Shown here in pieces: positions 14,615 to 22,040 of a DNA stretch of 23,148 nt; the stretch's first letter is position 1, and every line of letters begins with the position of its first letter. The DNA is from Spirochaetales bacterium (GTDB taxonomy: Bacteria; Spirochaetota; Spirochaetia; Sphaerochaetales; Sphaerochaetaceae). The notes beneath the pieces are model-generated. The model was not told where the DNA came from, ran no database searches, and worked only from the letters and a program-made list of their open reading frames with translations. The stretch is taken from NCBI GenBank assembly GCA_017475725.1, contig JAFVFA010000028.1, positions 1 to 23,148 of the forward strand, in the 5' to 3' direction. A program made the translations under genes and the position numbers.

Positions 14615-15244
14615 ATGATTAGAAAAAGAACACCAATCCTTCCAAAGAAGACAATCCTTATTGCAACTGCAAACGCCGGAATGGCAGCATACTTCTCAAG
14701 GGTCAGAAAGGACTGCAGATATGTCAACATGACAGTCGAGTACCTCCGCGCTGACTCCCTCGAGGCCCTGATCAAGGCAACCGGAAAGGCGAGGATCGCC
14801 GGAAAGTACGCTGTGGCATGGGCAGTCTTCGGACTTGACGACTTCGGCATCGCTCCTGCTGACATCACAGCTGCAGAGCCGCTTGCAGAGTCCAGAAAGG
14901 TCAAGCTCGGCTGGACATCCCCGAACCTCAGCATGTGGCTCTTCCTGCATCTGAAGCCTCTCAATGTCTACGTTGACAATTCGAGCTCCTTCGATTCGGC
15001 TCTTGCCAAGGTCTTCCCGGGCTACGAGCCGACTGCAGAGTATCTGACCAACGAGGGCCAGGATCTCCACCTCAGGCTGTTCTCATCGTTCAGCAAGGCA
15101 ATCCTGAACTCAAGCGCATACAACAAGATCGCAGAGAAGAAGAACGGAATCATGGCAACAAGCTTCCCGCTTCTCTATCAGGACATCAAGGAGTATTGCG
15201 GCGAGGCAGACCTTTCCCACAACCAGAAGCTGCTTGCAAAGTAA
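14615..15244 (+). CDS. RloB-like protein, apparently degenerate
   Basis: A 209-residue partner of the preceding ATPase. It has the RloB layout: an N-terminal strand (ILIATANAGMAAYFSRV, residues 14-30) at the place where RloB proteins normally read like ILIVCEGEKTEPNYF; FGLDDFG (72-78) where FDRDDFG is usual; and TSPNLSMWLFLHL (101-113) matching the SNPCFELWLLLHF signature. The acidic residues of the first motif and the first Asp of the second are thus missing. RloB-like proteins accompany AAA ATPases in AbiL-type systems. The ATG at 14615 has AGGAGG seven bases upstream; the ATG at 14609 is only one base away from it. Homology is read by eye at modest similarity, so treat the family call as likely, not certain. 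Confidence 0.65.
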   Translation: MIRKRTPILPKKTILIATANAGMAAYFSRVRKDCRYVNMTVEYLRADSLEALIKATGKARIAGKYAVAWAVFGLDDFGIAPADITAAEPLAESRKVKLGWTSPNLSMWLFLHLKPLNVYVDNSSSFDSALAKVFPGYEPTAEYLTNEGQDLHLRLFSSFSKAILNSSAYNKIAEKKNGIMATSFPLLYQDIKEYCGEADLSHNQKLLAK

Positions 15245-15254
15245 GAGCATCTGA

Positions 15255-16154
15255 ATGAATGGGCTATTGCTGCTCACAGTAACGGTTTCGATAGCCGTGT
15301 CCTGCATGGCTCTGGCCTTGGCCATCGCCTCAAGGATGGTGCATAAGACAGCCTGGATGGGGAAGTACATCGTCTTCCAGAGCTGTCTTATCGGAACCTT
15401 ATTTGTGTTTCTGGGATCCAAGCTGTCACTGATCTTCATGCCGGAGAACGTGTATGCGGTGTTCAGATTCATATTCAACACCGTCACGTTGGCCGCCCTG
15501 TCCTTCGTGATAGTCTTTCTGCCTTACTTCCTGAGCTGGGTAATAGCAAAGCCGTGGAGAAAACTGCAGACCCTCAGGTTCTGGCCTCTGGCGATGGTGT
15601 ACTTCGGAATCGGGCTTTCGTCCCTGATAGTGGACAACTCGATGTTCGACTTCTGGGTGCATCTGGGTCAGACGGTCATCTTCCTTGGGGTCTACGTCTA
15701 CTGTCTGGTCACCCTGTGGGTGAACCTGTCGAGCATAGAGGACAAGTCGTCAAGGGGTGTGGCGCTTTCGATCAACATCGTCAGTCTGTCGCTGATACCG
15801 CTCTCGATACTGTCCCTGTTCTTCAAGGGAGTATCGGATTTCAGTTATCCGATCTACGTGCTTGCGTTCTCCATCATCATACTTGTCTACAACTACATCC
15901 GCTTCGGCGAGGACAGGAAGGATGATGCCCAGCCAGCACTCAGCCTGGAGAGCCTTTCCAAATACAGGATCTCCGAGCGCGAGTTCACAGTCATCCAGCT
16001 CATCTGCGAGGGCCTTACCAACAAGGAGATCGCACAGGAGCTGTCAATATCGGTCAACACGGTGAACAACCATGTTGCGAACATATTCAGCAAGATGGAG
16101 GTCCGTTCCAGGATCGACCTGCTGAGAGCACTGAAGGAGGGGCCTTGGGCGTAA
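15255..16154 (+). CDS. Seven-helix membrane protein with LuxR-type DNA-binding domain
   Basis: A 299-residue protein in two parts. About seven hydrophobic segments fill residues 3-215, with short loops and no recognisable sensor motif. A LuxR/NarL helix-turn-helix fills about residues 235-295 (ISEREFTVIQLICEGLTNKEIAQELSISVNTVNNHVANIF, shown here in part: SEREFTVIQL, GLTNKEIA, VNTVNNHV). It should sit in the cytoplasmic membrane and bind DNA directly, a one-component design found in several gut bacteria. It starts ten bases after the RloB-like gene with only a weak ribosome binding site, so it is probably in the same transcript, and its stop lies in the loop of a terminator. What it senses and controls is unknown; the adjacent gene pair is the first place to look. 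Confidence 0.88.
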   Translation: MNGLLLLTVTVSIAVSCMALALAIASRMVHKTAWMGKYIVFQSCLIGTLFVFLGSKLSLIFMPENVYAVFRFIFNTVTLAALSFVIVFLPYFLSWVIAKPWRKLQTLRFWPLAMVYFGIGLSSLIVDNSMFDFWVHLGQTVIFLGVYVYCLVTLWVNLSSIEDKSSRGVALSINIVSLSLIPLSILSLFFKGVSDFSYPIYVLAFSIIILVYNYIRFGEDRKDDAQPALSLESLSKYRISEREFTVIQLICEGLTNKEIAQELSISVNTVNNHVANIFSKMEVRSRIDLLRALKEGPWA

Positions 16155-16171
16155 GCCAAGGCCTTTCCTTT
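16141..16171 (+). terminator. Rho-independent terminator overlapping the stop of the LuxR-type gene
   Basis: GGCCTTGG (16141-16148) pairs with CCAAGGCC (16156-16163) around a 7-base loop that contains the TAA stop (16152-16154). A T-rich run with two interrupting C's follows. It closes the cluster that begins at 12681. Confidence 0.75.
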
Positions 16172-16204
16172 ACCCACTTTGTTTTCCAATGGTCCTCCAA
16201 TACA

Positions 16205-16233
16205 TTGAAAGAAACCTCTCTTTGTTGTACAAC
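16205..16233 (+). promoter_or_regulatory. Candidate promoter of the synthetase operon
   Basis: TTGAAA (16205-16210, 5/6) lies 17 bases before TACAAC (16228-16233, 4/6). The -10 sits in a 10-bp palindrome, GTTGTACAAC (16224-16233), that could be a protein-binding site. A TATAAA at 16253-16258 is a rival -10 but has no good -35. Confidence 0.35.
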
Positions 16234-16281
16234 TAAACAATCGTGGGCCAAATATAAAGAACACCCACGCGGAGACAAGAT

Positions 16282-17757
16282 ATGGAAGTCAGAGTAAGAT
16301 ATGCACCATCCCCAACGGGTCTTCAGCATATTGGCGGTGTCAGAACCGCACTTTTCAACTACTTTTTCGCCAAGGCCAACGGCGGAAAGTTCATCCTCAG
16401 AGTAGAGGACACAGACCGTGAGCGCTACAGTGACGAGTCCCTCCAGGACCTCTATGACACACTGGAGTGGCTTGGCGTCAAATGGGACGAGGGTCCCGTT
16501 GTCGGAGGTCCATACGGACCGTACATCCAGAGCGAGCGTTTCGCCATCTACCAGGAGTACGCAAAGAAACTGGTCGAGATGGGCAAGGCATACTACTGCT
16601 ACTGCTCAGCGGAGAGGCTTGAGGCCCTCAGACAGAAGCAGATAGAGGAGAAGAGCCCCGTCCAGGGATATGACGGACACTGCCGCAACCTGACGGCGGA
16701 GCAGAGAGCCGAGCTTGAGGCCCAGGGCATCAAGCCTGTGATCAGATTCAAGGTGCCAAGGGAGGGGAGCACAACCTTCCATGATGTCCTGATGGGTGAC
16801 ATTACCCGCGACAACAAGGACATCAGCCCGGATCCGGTCCTTCTCAAGTCCGATGGATTCCCCACATACCACCTGGCCAACGTCATAGATGACCACCTGA
16901 TGGGTGTGACCCACATCATGAGGGCGCAGGAGTGGATCCCCTCCGGACCGCTGCATGTGCTGCTTTACAAGGCATTCGGCTGGGAAGTCCCGACATACTG
17001 CCACCTTCCGATGGTCATGGGGAACGACGGCCACAAGCTCTCAAAGCGCCACGGTTCAACAAGCGTCCGTGACTTCAGGGCAAAGGGCTATCTTCCTGAG
17101 GCTCTCCTGAACTATGTCAGCCTTGTCGGCTGGTCCTATGACGGAGAGAAGGAGTTCTTCACCCGTGAGGAGCTGGAGAAGTGCTTCTCACTTGAGAAGA
17201 TCAACACGGCACCTGGTGTCTTCGACTACCAGAAGCTTGACTGGTTCAACGCCCAGTACATGAGACGCAAGTCCGACAAGGAGCTTGCTGACCTCCTGAT
17301 GCCTTACCTGAAGGACGCAGGTCTTCTTGATGACAGCGCATATGACCGCCTTCTGGCCTTCGTGCCCGGAATCAGGGAGAGGATCACCCTTCTGTCCGAT
17401 GTTGTCCCCATGGTCGAGTTCCTCAAGGACAAGGGAGAGCCCGATGTCTCGATCCTGATTCCCAAGAAGATGGACAAGGCAGGTACGCTTGACTCCCTGA
17501 AGCACGTCTATGAGGTCGTCAGGGCAGGACTCGAGGCAGGCAAGGATGACGAGGCCCTACAGCAGGACCTCATGGATCTGGCGCAGAGGCTCGGCATTAA
17601 GAACGCCGGGGTCTTCAACCCGCTCAGGACCGCTGTTACAGGCATGACGGTCAGCCCGCCGCCATTCAGCTGTATTCACCTTTTGGGCAACGAAGAAGCA
17701 TACAGACGCATCGAGCGCGCAATAAAAGTACTTGAGAGAGAGGTAGAGAATGTCTGA
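16282..17757 (+). CDS. gltX: Glutamyl-tRNA synthetase
   Basis: Class I synthetase that charges tRNA-Glu, 491 residues, the usual length. The catalytic core shows YAPSPTGLQHIGG (HIGH-type motif as HIGG, residues 16-19), the glutamate-binding RVEDTDRER, and KLSKRHGSTS (KMSKS-type motif at 252-256). A C-terminal helical anticodon-binding part runs to the end. Whether it is discriminating or also charges tRNA-Gln cannot be told by eye. The start at 16282 gives the family N terminus directly; GGAGA lies six bases upstream. Its last eight bases overlap the start of glyQS, so translation is coupled. Confidence 0.97.
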   Translation: MEVRVRYAPSPTGLQHIGGVRTALFNYFFAKANGGKFILRVEDTDRERYSDESLQDLYDTLEWLGVKWDEGPVVGGPYGPYIQSERFAIYQEYAKKLVEMGKAYYCYCSAERLEALRQKQIEEKSPVQGYDGHCRNLTAEQRAELEAQGIKPVIRFKVPREGSTTFHDVLMGDITRDNKDISPDPVLLKSDGFPTYHLANVIDDHLMGVTHIMRAQEWIPSGPLHVLLYKAFGWEVPTYCHLPMVMGNDGHKLSKRHGSTSVRDFRAKGYLPEALLNYVSLVGWSYDGEKEFFTREELEKCFSLEKINTAPGVFDYQKLDWFNAQYMRRKSDKELADLLMPYLKDAGLLDDSAYDRLLAFVPGIRERITLLSDVVPMVEFLKDKGEPDVSILIPKKMDKAGTLDSLKHVYEVVRAGLEAGKDDEALQQDLMDLAQRLGIKNAGVFNPLRTAVTGMTVSPPPFSCIHLLGNEEAYRRIERAIKVLEREVENV

Positions 17758-19078
17758 AGTCACAATGGATAAGATCGTATCACTTTGCAGAAGACGTGGA
17801 TTCATTTTCCAGAGCAGCGAGATTTACGGAGGCCTCAACGGCGCCTACGACTACGGTCCACTCGGCGTCCAGCTCAAGAACAACATCCGTGACATGTGGT
17901 GGAAGGAGATGACACAGCTCCACGACAACATCGTCGGACTTGACGCCTCCATCCTCATGCACCCAAGGGTATGGGAGGCCAGCGGTCACGTCAGCAACTT
18001 CACTGACCCGATGGTTGACTGCAAGCAGTGCAAGAGCCGCTTCAGAGCCGACCAGATCGACCTGAACGCCCCATGTCCGGTCTGCGGAAGCAAGGGCACA
18101 TTCACAACACCCAGGAATTTCAACCTGATGTTCGCGACCCACATCGGAGCTGATGTCGATGCAGCCTCCACAATATATCTCAGACCGGAGACGGCTCAGG
18201 GCATCTATGTCGATTTCAAGAACATCGTCTCATCCTCACGTGTGAAGATCCCATTCGGAATCGCACAGGTGGGAAAGAGCTTCAGAAACGAGATCACAAC
18301 CAAGAACTTCATCTTCAGGTCCTGCGAGTTCGAGCAGATGGAGATGCAGTGGTTCTGCAAGCCGGGCACCGACGAGCAGTGGTTCCCGTACTGGAGAGAG
18401 CAGAGGATGAACTTCTACGTCAACAAGCTCGGAATCCATCCGGAGCACCTCAGATGGCACCAGCACGGACCGGATGAGCTGGCCTTCTACGCAAAGGATG
18501 CATATGACATCCAGTTCCTGTTCCCGATGGGTTGGCAGGAGCTCGAGGGCGTCCACAGCAGAACGGACTACGACCTCACCCAGCACCAGAAGTTCTCAGG
18601 CAAGGACATGACCTACCTGGATCCGGAGACGAACGAGAGATACATCGCCTATGTCGTCGAGACATCGGCAGGTCTCACAAGAAACGTCCTCATGGCACTC
18701 TCCGACGCATATGACGAGGAGCAGGTCGCAGAGGGTGATGTCAGAACCGTTCTGCACTTTCATCCGAGCATCGCCCCTGTCACGGTTGCGGTCCTTCCGC
18801 TTGTCAAGAAGGACGGCCTTGCAGAGTACGCCACAAAGCTCGAGCACGAGCTGCGCGATGACTTTGCGACCTACTACGACCAGAGCGGTGCAATCGGACG
18901 CCGCTATCGCCGCCAGGACGAGATCGGAACGCCTTACTGCGTGACTGTGGACTACGACACACTGAACGACAACACCGTCACACTCAGGTTCCGTGACTCG
19001 ATGGAGCAGGTCAGAGTACCTGTCTCTGAACTGGTCTCAACAATCAAGAAGGCCACCAAGGACTACAAGAGGGCATAA
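17750..19078 (+). CDS. glyQS: Glycyl-tRNA synthetase, single-chain dimeric type
   Basis: Class II synthetase that charges tRNA-Gly, 442 residues, of the homodimer type rather than the two-subunit GlyQ/GlyS type. An insertion with four Cys (91, 94, 109, 112) is set out as CxxC pairs and probably binds zinc. Motif 2 appears in GKSFRNEI and RSCEFEQMEM, and motif 3 in ETSAGLTRNVLMAL; the C-terminal anticodon-binding domain starts near residue 340 (APVTVAVLPL). Its ATG overlaps the gltX stop by eight bases and has GAGAGAGG upstream. A second ATG at 17765 is possible but less favoured. tyrS begins three bases after its stop. Confidence 0.97.
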   Translation: MSEVTMDKIVSLCRRRGFIFQSSEIYGGLNGAYDYGPLGVQLKNNIRDMWWKEMTQLHDNIVGLDASILMHPRVWEASGHVSNFTDPMVDCKQCKSRFRADQIDLNAPCPVCGSKGTFTTPRNFNLMFATHIGADVDAASTIYLRPETAQGIYVDFKNIVSSSRVKIPFGIAQVGKSFRNEITTKNFIFRSCEFEQMEMQWFCKPGTDEQWFPYWREQRMNFYVNKLGIHPEHLRWHQHGPDELAFYAKDAYDIQFLFPMGWQELEGVHSRTDYDLTQHQKFSGKDMTYLDPETNERYIAYVVETSAGLTRNVLMALSDAYDEEQVAEGDVRTVLHFHPSIAPVTVAVLPLVKKDGLAEYATKLEHELRDDFATYYDQSGAIGRRYRRQDEIGTPYCVTVDYDTLNDNTVTLRFRDSMEQVRVPVSELVSTIKKATKDYKRA

Positions 19079-19081
19079 CGT

Positions 19082-20314
19082 ATGAACAAAGCGCTACAGG
19101 TCCTCTTCGACAGAGGATTCGTAAAGGATTGCACTAATCTGGATGGTCTTTCAGACCTCATGGACAAGGAACCTGTCACTTTCTACTGCGGAACTGACCC
19201 GACAGGGCCTTCCCTGCACGTAGGGCATATCGTCCCGTTCTTCGCCATGCACCATCTGCAGCAGTTCGGCCACAAGCCGCTTGCTCTTGTAGGTGGCGGC
19301 ACGGGCCTGATCGGAGACCCATCCGGAAAGACGGAGATGAGGAAGATCCTCCCTGCAGAGACGATTGCGGAGAACGCCGAGAGGATCAGCAAGCAGCTTG
19401 CCAAGGTCGTGAACTTCGACGAGGTCCCACCTGCAGGATATGGGCAGGGCAGAATCGTCAACAACGCCGACTGGCTTGTTGACCTAAACTACATCGAGTT
19501 CCTCAGGGACGTAGGCAAGTACTTCTCGGTAAACAGGATGCTCACATTCGAGGGCGTCAAGCAGCGCCTTGAGAGAGGTCTGTCGTTCATCGAGTTCAAC
19601 TACCAGCTTCTACAGTCCTACGACTACCACATGCTCTACACCAAGTACAACAACCGCCTGCAGATAGGTGGAGCTGACCAGTGGGGCAACATTGTGGCCG
19701 GAATAGACCTGATCCAGAGAATGGGTGGACCGGAGTGCTTCGGACTCACCTTCAACCTGATCATGCGTGCAGACGGGAAGAAGATGGGCAAGAGCGAGAA
19801 GGGTGCGGTCTTCCTTGATCCGGGACTCTACAGCCCGTACGATTTCTACCAGTACTGGAGGAACATCGCGGATGCGGATGCCATCAAGTTCATGAAGCTC
19901 TTCACATTCATGGACCTGGACGAGGTCGCCGAGTACGCGGACCCGAAGCGCAACATCAACGACGCCAAGGCCAAGCTCGCCTACGAGGTCACCAGGATCA
20001 TCCACGGTGAGGAGGAGGCTGAGAAGGCCCTGGCCGGTGCGAAGGCCGCTTTCAGCGGAGCCGGTGACCGTTCGAACATGCCCACAGTCGAGATCGAGTT
20101 CGGCGAGGGCAAGGGCGTGATCGACCTGTTCTTCGAGGCCGGACTTGCCGCCACAAAGAGCGATGTCCGCCGCCTGATCCAGGGAGGTGGCTGCTCGATC
20201 GATGACAGGAAGGTGACCGACGTCAAGGCTGTCGTGACCAAGGACGACGCCACGGACGGTGAGATGATCCTCAGAGCCGGAAAGAAGCACTTCAAACGTG
20301 TGATTGTGAAATGA
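19082..20314 (+). CDS. tyrS: Tyrosyl-tRNA synthetase
   Basis: Class I synthetase that charges tRNA-Tyr, 410 residues, as expected for the bacterial form. The nucleotide-binding HIGH-type motif is HVGH (46-49), the tyrosine pocket contains FNYQLLQSYDY and QIGGADQWGN, and the KMSKS-type loop is KMGKS (234-238). A C-terminal S4 RNA-binding domain runs from about residue 343 (GVIDLFFEAGLA) to the end. It is the third and last gene of the synthetase operon, three bases after glyQS, and is followed by a strong terminator at 20332. Confidence 0.98.
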   Translation: MNKALQVLFDRGFVKDCTNLDGLSDLMDKEPVTFYCGTDPTGPSLHVGHIVPFFAMHHLQQFGHKPLALVGGGTGLIGDPSGKTEMRKILPAETIAENAERISKQLAKVVNFDEVPPAGYGQGRIVNNADWLVDLNYIEFLRDVGKYFSVNRMLTFEGVKQRLERGLSFIEFNYQLLQSYDYHMLYTKYNNRLQIGGADQWGNIVAGIDLIQRMGGPECFGLTFNLIMRADGKKMGKSEKGAVFLDPGLYSPYDFYQYWRNIADADAIKFMKLFTFMDLDEVAEYADPKRNINDAKAKLAYEVTRIIHGEEEAEKALAGAKAAFSGAGDRSNMPTVEIEFGEGKGVIDLFFEAGLAATKSDVRRLIQGGGCSIDDRKVTDVKAVVTKDDATDGEMILRAGKKHFKRVIVK

Positions 20315-20331
20315 GTCGGATCAGATGAATG

Positions 20332-20362
20332 GAGGGGCCAGCGATGGCCCCTCTGCTTTTTT
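20332..20362 (+). terminator. Rho-independent terminator of the synthetase operon
   Basis: GAGGGGCC (20332-20339) and GGCCCCTC (20346-20353) form a GC-rich 8-bp stem with a 6-base loop, followed by a run of six T (20357-20362). It lies 17 bases after the tyrS stop and just before the stop of the convergent nucleosidase gene. Confidence 0.92.
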
Positions 20363-20376
20363 CGTCTGACCTTTCA

Positions 20377-21168
20377 TCAAAGCTTGGCCAGCATGTTCAT
20401 GACTATTCTGCAGGAGTTGTCCGCAGCCATGTCCGCCATGTTCTCATATGTCTCATGGGCAACGCCGTCCGCCTTGTCTGACATGCTCCTTATAACCACA
20501 AACGGAACATTGTAGAGATCGCATACCGCGGCTACCGATGCACCCTCCATCTCACATGCTATGGCGTTGAAGTTCTCCTGAAGCTGGGAGACATACCAAG
20601 AGGAGGCTATGAACTGGTCTCCTGTGGCTATGGTTCCCTTGAATGCGTTTCCTTCTCCAAGGATCTCCACCGCCGATTCGTATGCCTTGTCCACAAGGTC
20701 CGGGTCGCAGTTGAAGCGTCCGTTGGTCTCCATGCGGTATTCATCCCTCCAGTAGAAACCCTCGTCCGTCACGGTCCCGTAGTCATGCTGCACAAGGTCC
20801 GTGGCCACAACCATGTCAAGGACCTTCGTGGAGTCCCCGACACCTCCGGCGATTCCGGTGAATATGACGGATCCGATGTTGTAGCTGCTGAACATGTTTG
20901 CCGCACCTGCGCTGGCATAGACCTTGCCTATGCCGGCCTTGACTATGACCACGTCCTTGTCCACAAGCCTGCCTACATGGAAATCCATGCCGCCTATATG
21001 GTCCACGCGGTCAATCTCCGCATTTGAGAGAAGCAGTTCGATCTCGTTGTCCATTGCGGATATGATTCCGATTCTCTCAGTGCTCATCTCCACGGCTGAC
21101 TGCGCAAAGGCCATGCCGATGCCGAATACCAGAACGATCAGTAAAACAGATAATACTTTTCTAGACAT
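20377..21168 (-). CDS. mtnN: Exported 5'-methylthioadenosine/S-adenosylhomocysteine nucleosidase
   Basis: Splits methylthioadenosine or S-adenosylhomocysteine into adenine and the thio-sugar. The core matches MtnN/Pfs: IGIISAMDNEIELL (Glu42, equivalent to the E. coli Glu12), the phosphorylase-like FTGIAGGVGD, ACEMEGASVAAVC (catalytic-site Glu) and VIRSMSDKAD (catalytic Asp). Unlike the usual cytoplasmic enzyme it has a signal peptide at residues 1-22 with a likely cut after AFA, so it should act in the periplasm. Exported relatives are known in Borrelia (Bgp). The ATG at 21168 is preferred to an upstream GTG at 21183, since the -10 box of its promoter spans 21175-21180. It diverges from an amino-acid transporter. 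Confidence 0.93.
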   Translation of the reverse strand: MSRKVLSVLLIVLVFGIGMAFAQSAVEMSTERIGIISAMDNEIELLLSNAEIDRVDHIGGMDFHVGRLVDKDVVIVKAGIGKVYASAGAANMFSSYNIGSVIFTGIAGGVGDSTKVLDMVVATDLVQHDYGTVTDEGFYWRDEYRMETNGRFNCDPDLVDKAYESAVEILGEGNAFKGTIATGDQFIASSWYVSQLQENFNAIACEMEGASVAAVCDLYNVPFVVIRSMSDKADGVAHETYENMADMAADNSCRIVMNMLAKL

Positions 21169-21174
21169 GATTAA

Positions 21175-21205
21175 ACTATACACCTTTTTCGTCTGGAATT
21201 GTCAA
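21175..21205 (-). promoter_or_regulatory. Promoter of the exported nucleosidase gene
   Basis: On the minus strand TTGACA (21205 to 21200) and TATAGT (21180 to 21175, 5/6) are separated by 19 bases, slightly long. The predicted start of transcription, near 21168, falls on or next to the ATG, which suggests a leaderless or nearly leaderless mRNA. Confidence 0.5.
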
Positions 21206-21227
21206 AAATGCCATTAACAGTTATATT
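21199..21227 (+). promoter_or_regulatory. Promoter of the amino-acid transporter operon
   Basis: TTGTCA (21199-21204, 5/6) and TATATT (21222-21227, 5/6) have ideal 17-bp spacing; transcription would start near 21234. The -35 overlaps, on the other strand, the -35 of the nucleosidase promoter by five bases. Confidence 0.65.
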
Positions 21228-21251
21228 CAATGCAAATGGGGAATTAAAGAT

Positions 21252-22034
21252 ATGAAAAAGATAACGATAATGATTCTGCTGAGTGTTCTCATGGTATCCG
21301 TTTTCGCTGCTGGAGCCAAGGAGGACAGCCTCCAGACAATCAAGCAGAGAGGCACCCTTGTCATAGCAACAGAGGGCAACTGGACGCCATGGACATACCA
21401 CGATGCAAGCGACACCTTGACCGGTTTCGATGTCGAGCTTGGAACAATGATAGCCCACAGCCTCGGAGTTGAGCCTGTTTTCCAGGAGGTTCCTTGGGAA
21501 TCGATCCTTGTCGGTGTTGAGCAGGGGGTGTTCGATGTGGCCTGCAACGGAGTGGGCTACACAGAGGAGAGAGCTGAGAAGTTCCTCTTCTCAGAGCCTT
21601 ACCTCTACACTGAGGCCGTTCTTGTGGTCCGCAAGGACAACACAACCATCAACAGCCTTGAGGATCTGAAGGGCAGGAGGACAAGCAACTCACCGAACTC
21701 CACCTATGCACAGCTTGCGGAGAGCTACGGGGCCACAGTCGACTATGTGGACACCCTGGGCGAGACCATGATGATGATCGAGCAGGGCAGGGTGGATGCA
21801 ACGATCAATGCAAAGGGCTCCGTTGACAGCTATCTCGAGGAGCATCCCGAGGCGAACATCAAGATCGTCCAGCAGGTGGCCGGTGAGCCGGTCTGCTTCC
21901 CGATCAGGAAGGGAAGCCAGTCGGAAGCCCTGCTTGAGGCCATCAACAGCTTCCTCGGACAGGCACGTCTTGACGGCACACTCTCCGCTCTGTCCGTCAA
22001 GTACTTCGGTGCAGACCTCACAAAGGCGAACTGA
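21252..22034 (+). CDS. Polar amino-acid ABC transporter, periplasmic substrate-binding protein
   Basis: A 260-residue binding protein of the family-3 type. The signal peptide ends in FAAGAKED, a leader pattern often seen in spirochaetes; it lacks a lipobox Cys, so the mature protein should be soluble. The mature part starts with the classic strand GTLVIATEGNWTPWTY and continues GFDVELGTMIA, DVACNGVGYTEERAEKFLFSEPY and GRVDATI, all landmarks of this family. The Arg and Asp/Glu ligand positions suggest an amino acid; cystine, glutamine or a basic amino acid cannot be told apart by eye. It is the first gene of a transporter operon; the permease starts six bases after its stop. Confidence 0.93.
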   Translation: MKKITIMILLSVLMVSVFAAGAKEDSLQTIKQRGTLVIATEGNWTPWTYHDASDTLTGFDVELGTMIAHSLGVEPVFQEVPWESILVGVEQGVFDVACNGVGYTEERAEKFLFSEPYLYTEAVLVVRKDNTTINSLEDLKGRRTSNSPNSTYAQLAESYGATVDYVDTLGETMMMIEQGRVDATINAKGSVDSYLEEHPEANIKIVQQVAGEPVCFPIRKGSQSEALLEAINSFLGQARLDGTLSALSVKYFGADLTKAN

Positions 22035-22040
22035 GAAATC

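Noticed and set aside
13353..15244. Complete restriction or retron-type defence island
   Set aside because: No methyltransferase, restriction nuclease, reverse transcriptase, integrase or phage gene is present; only the ATPase/RloB-like pair resembles a defence cassette.
16170..16281. T-box or other amino-acid riboswitch before gltX
   Set aside because: No T-box sequence or specifier stem and no terminator/antiterminator fold is visible in the short leader.
19610..20290. 226-codon minus-strand frame opposite tyrS
   Set aside because: Lies wholly within tyrS, has no family motif and is rich in the His/Val/Leu/Asp mix typical of antisense frames.
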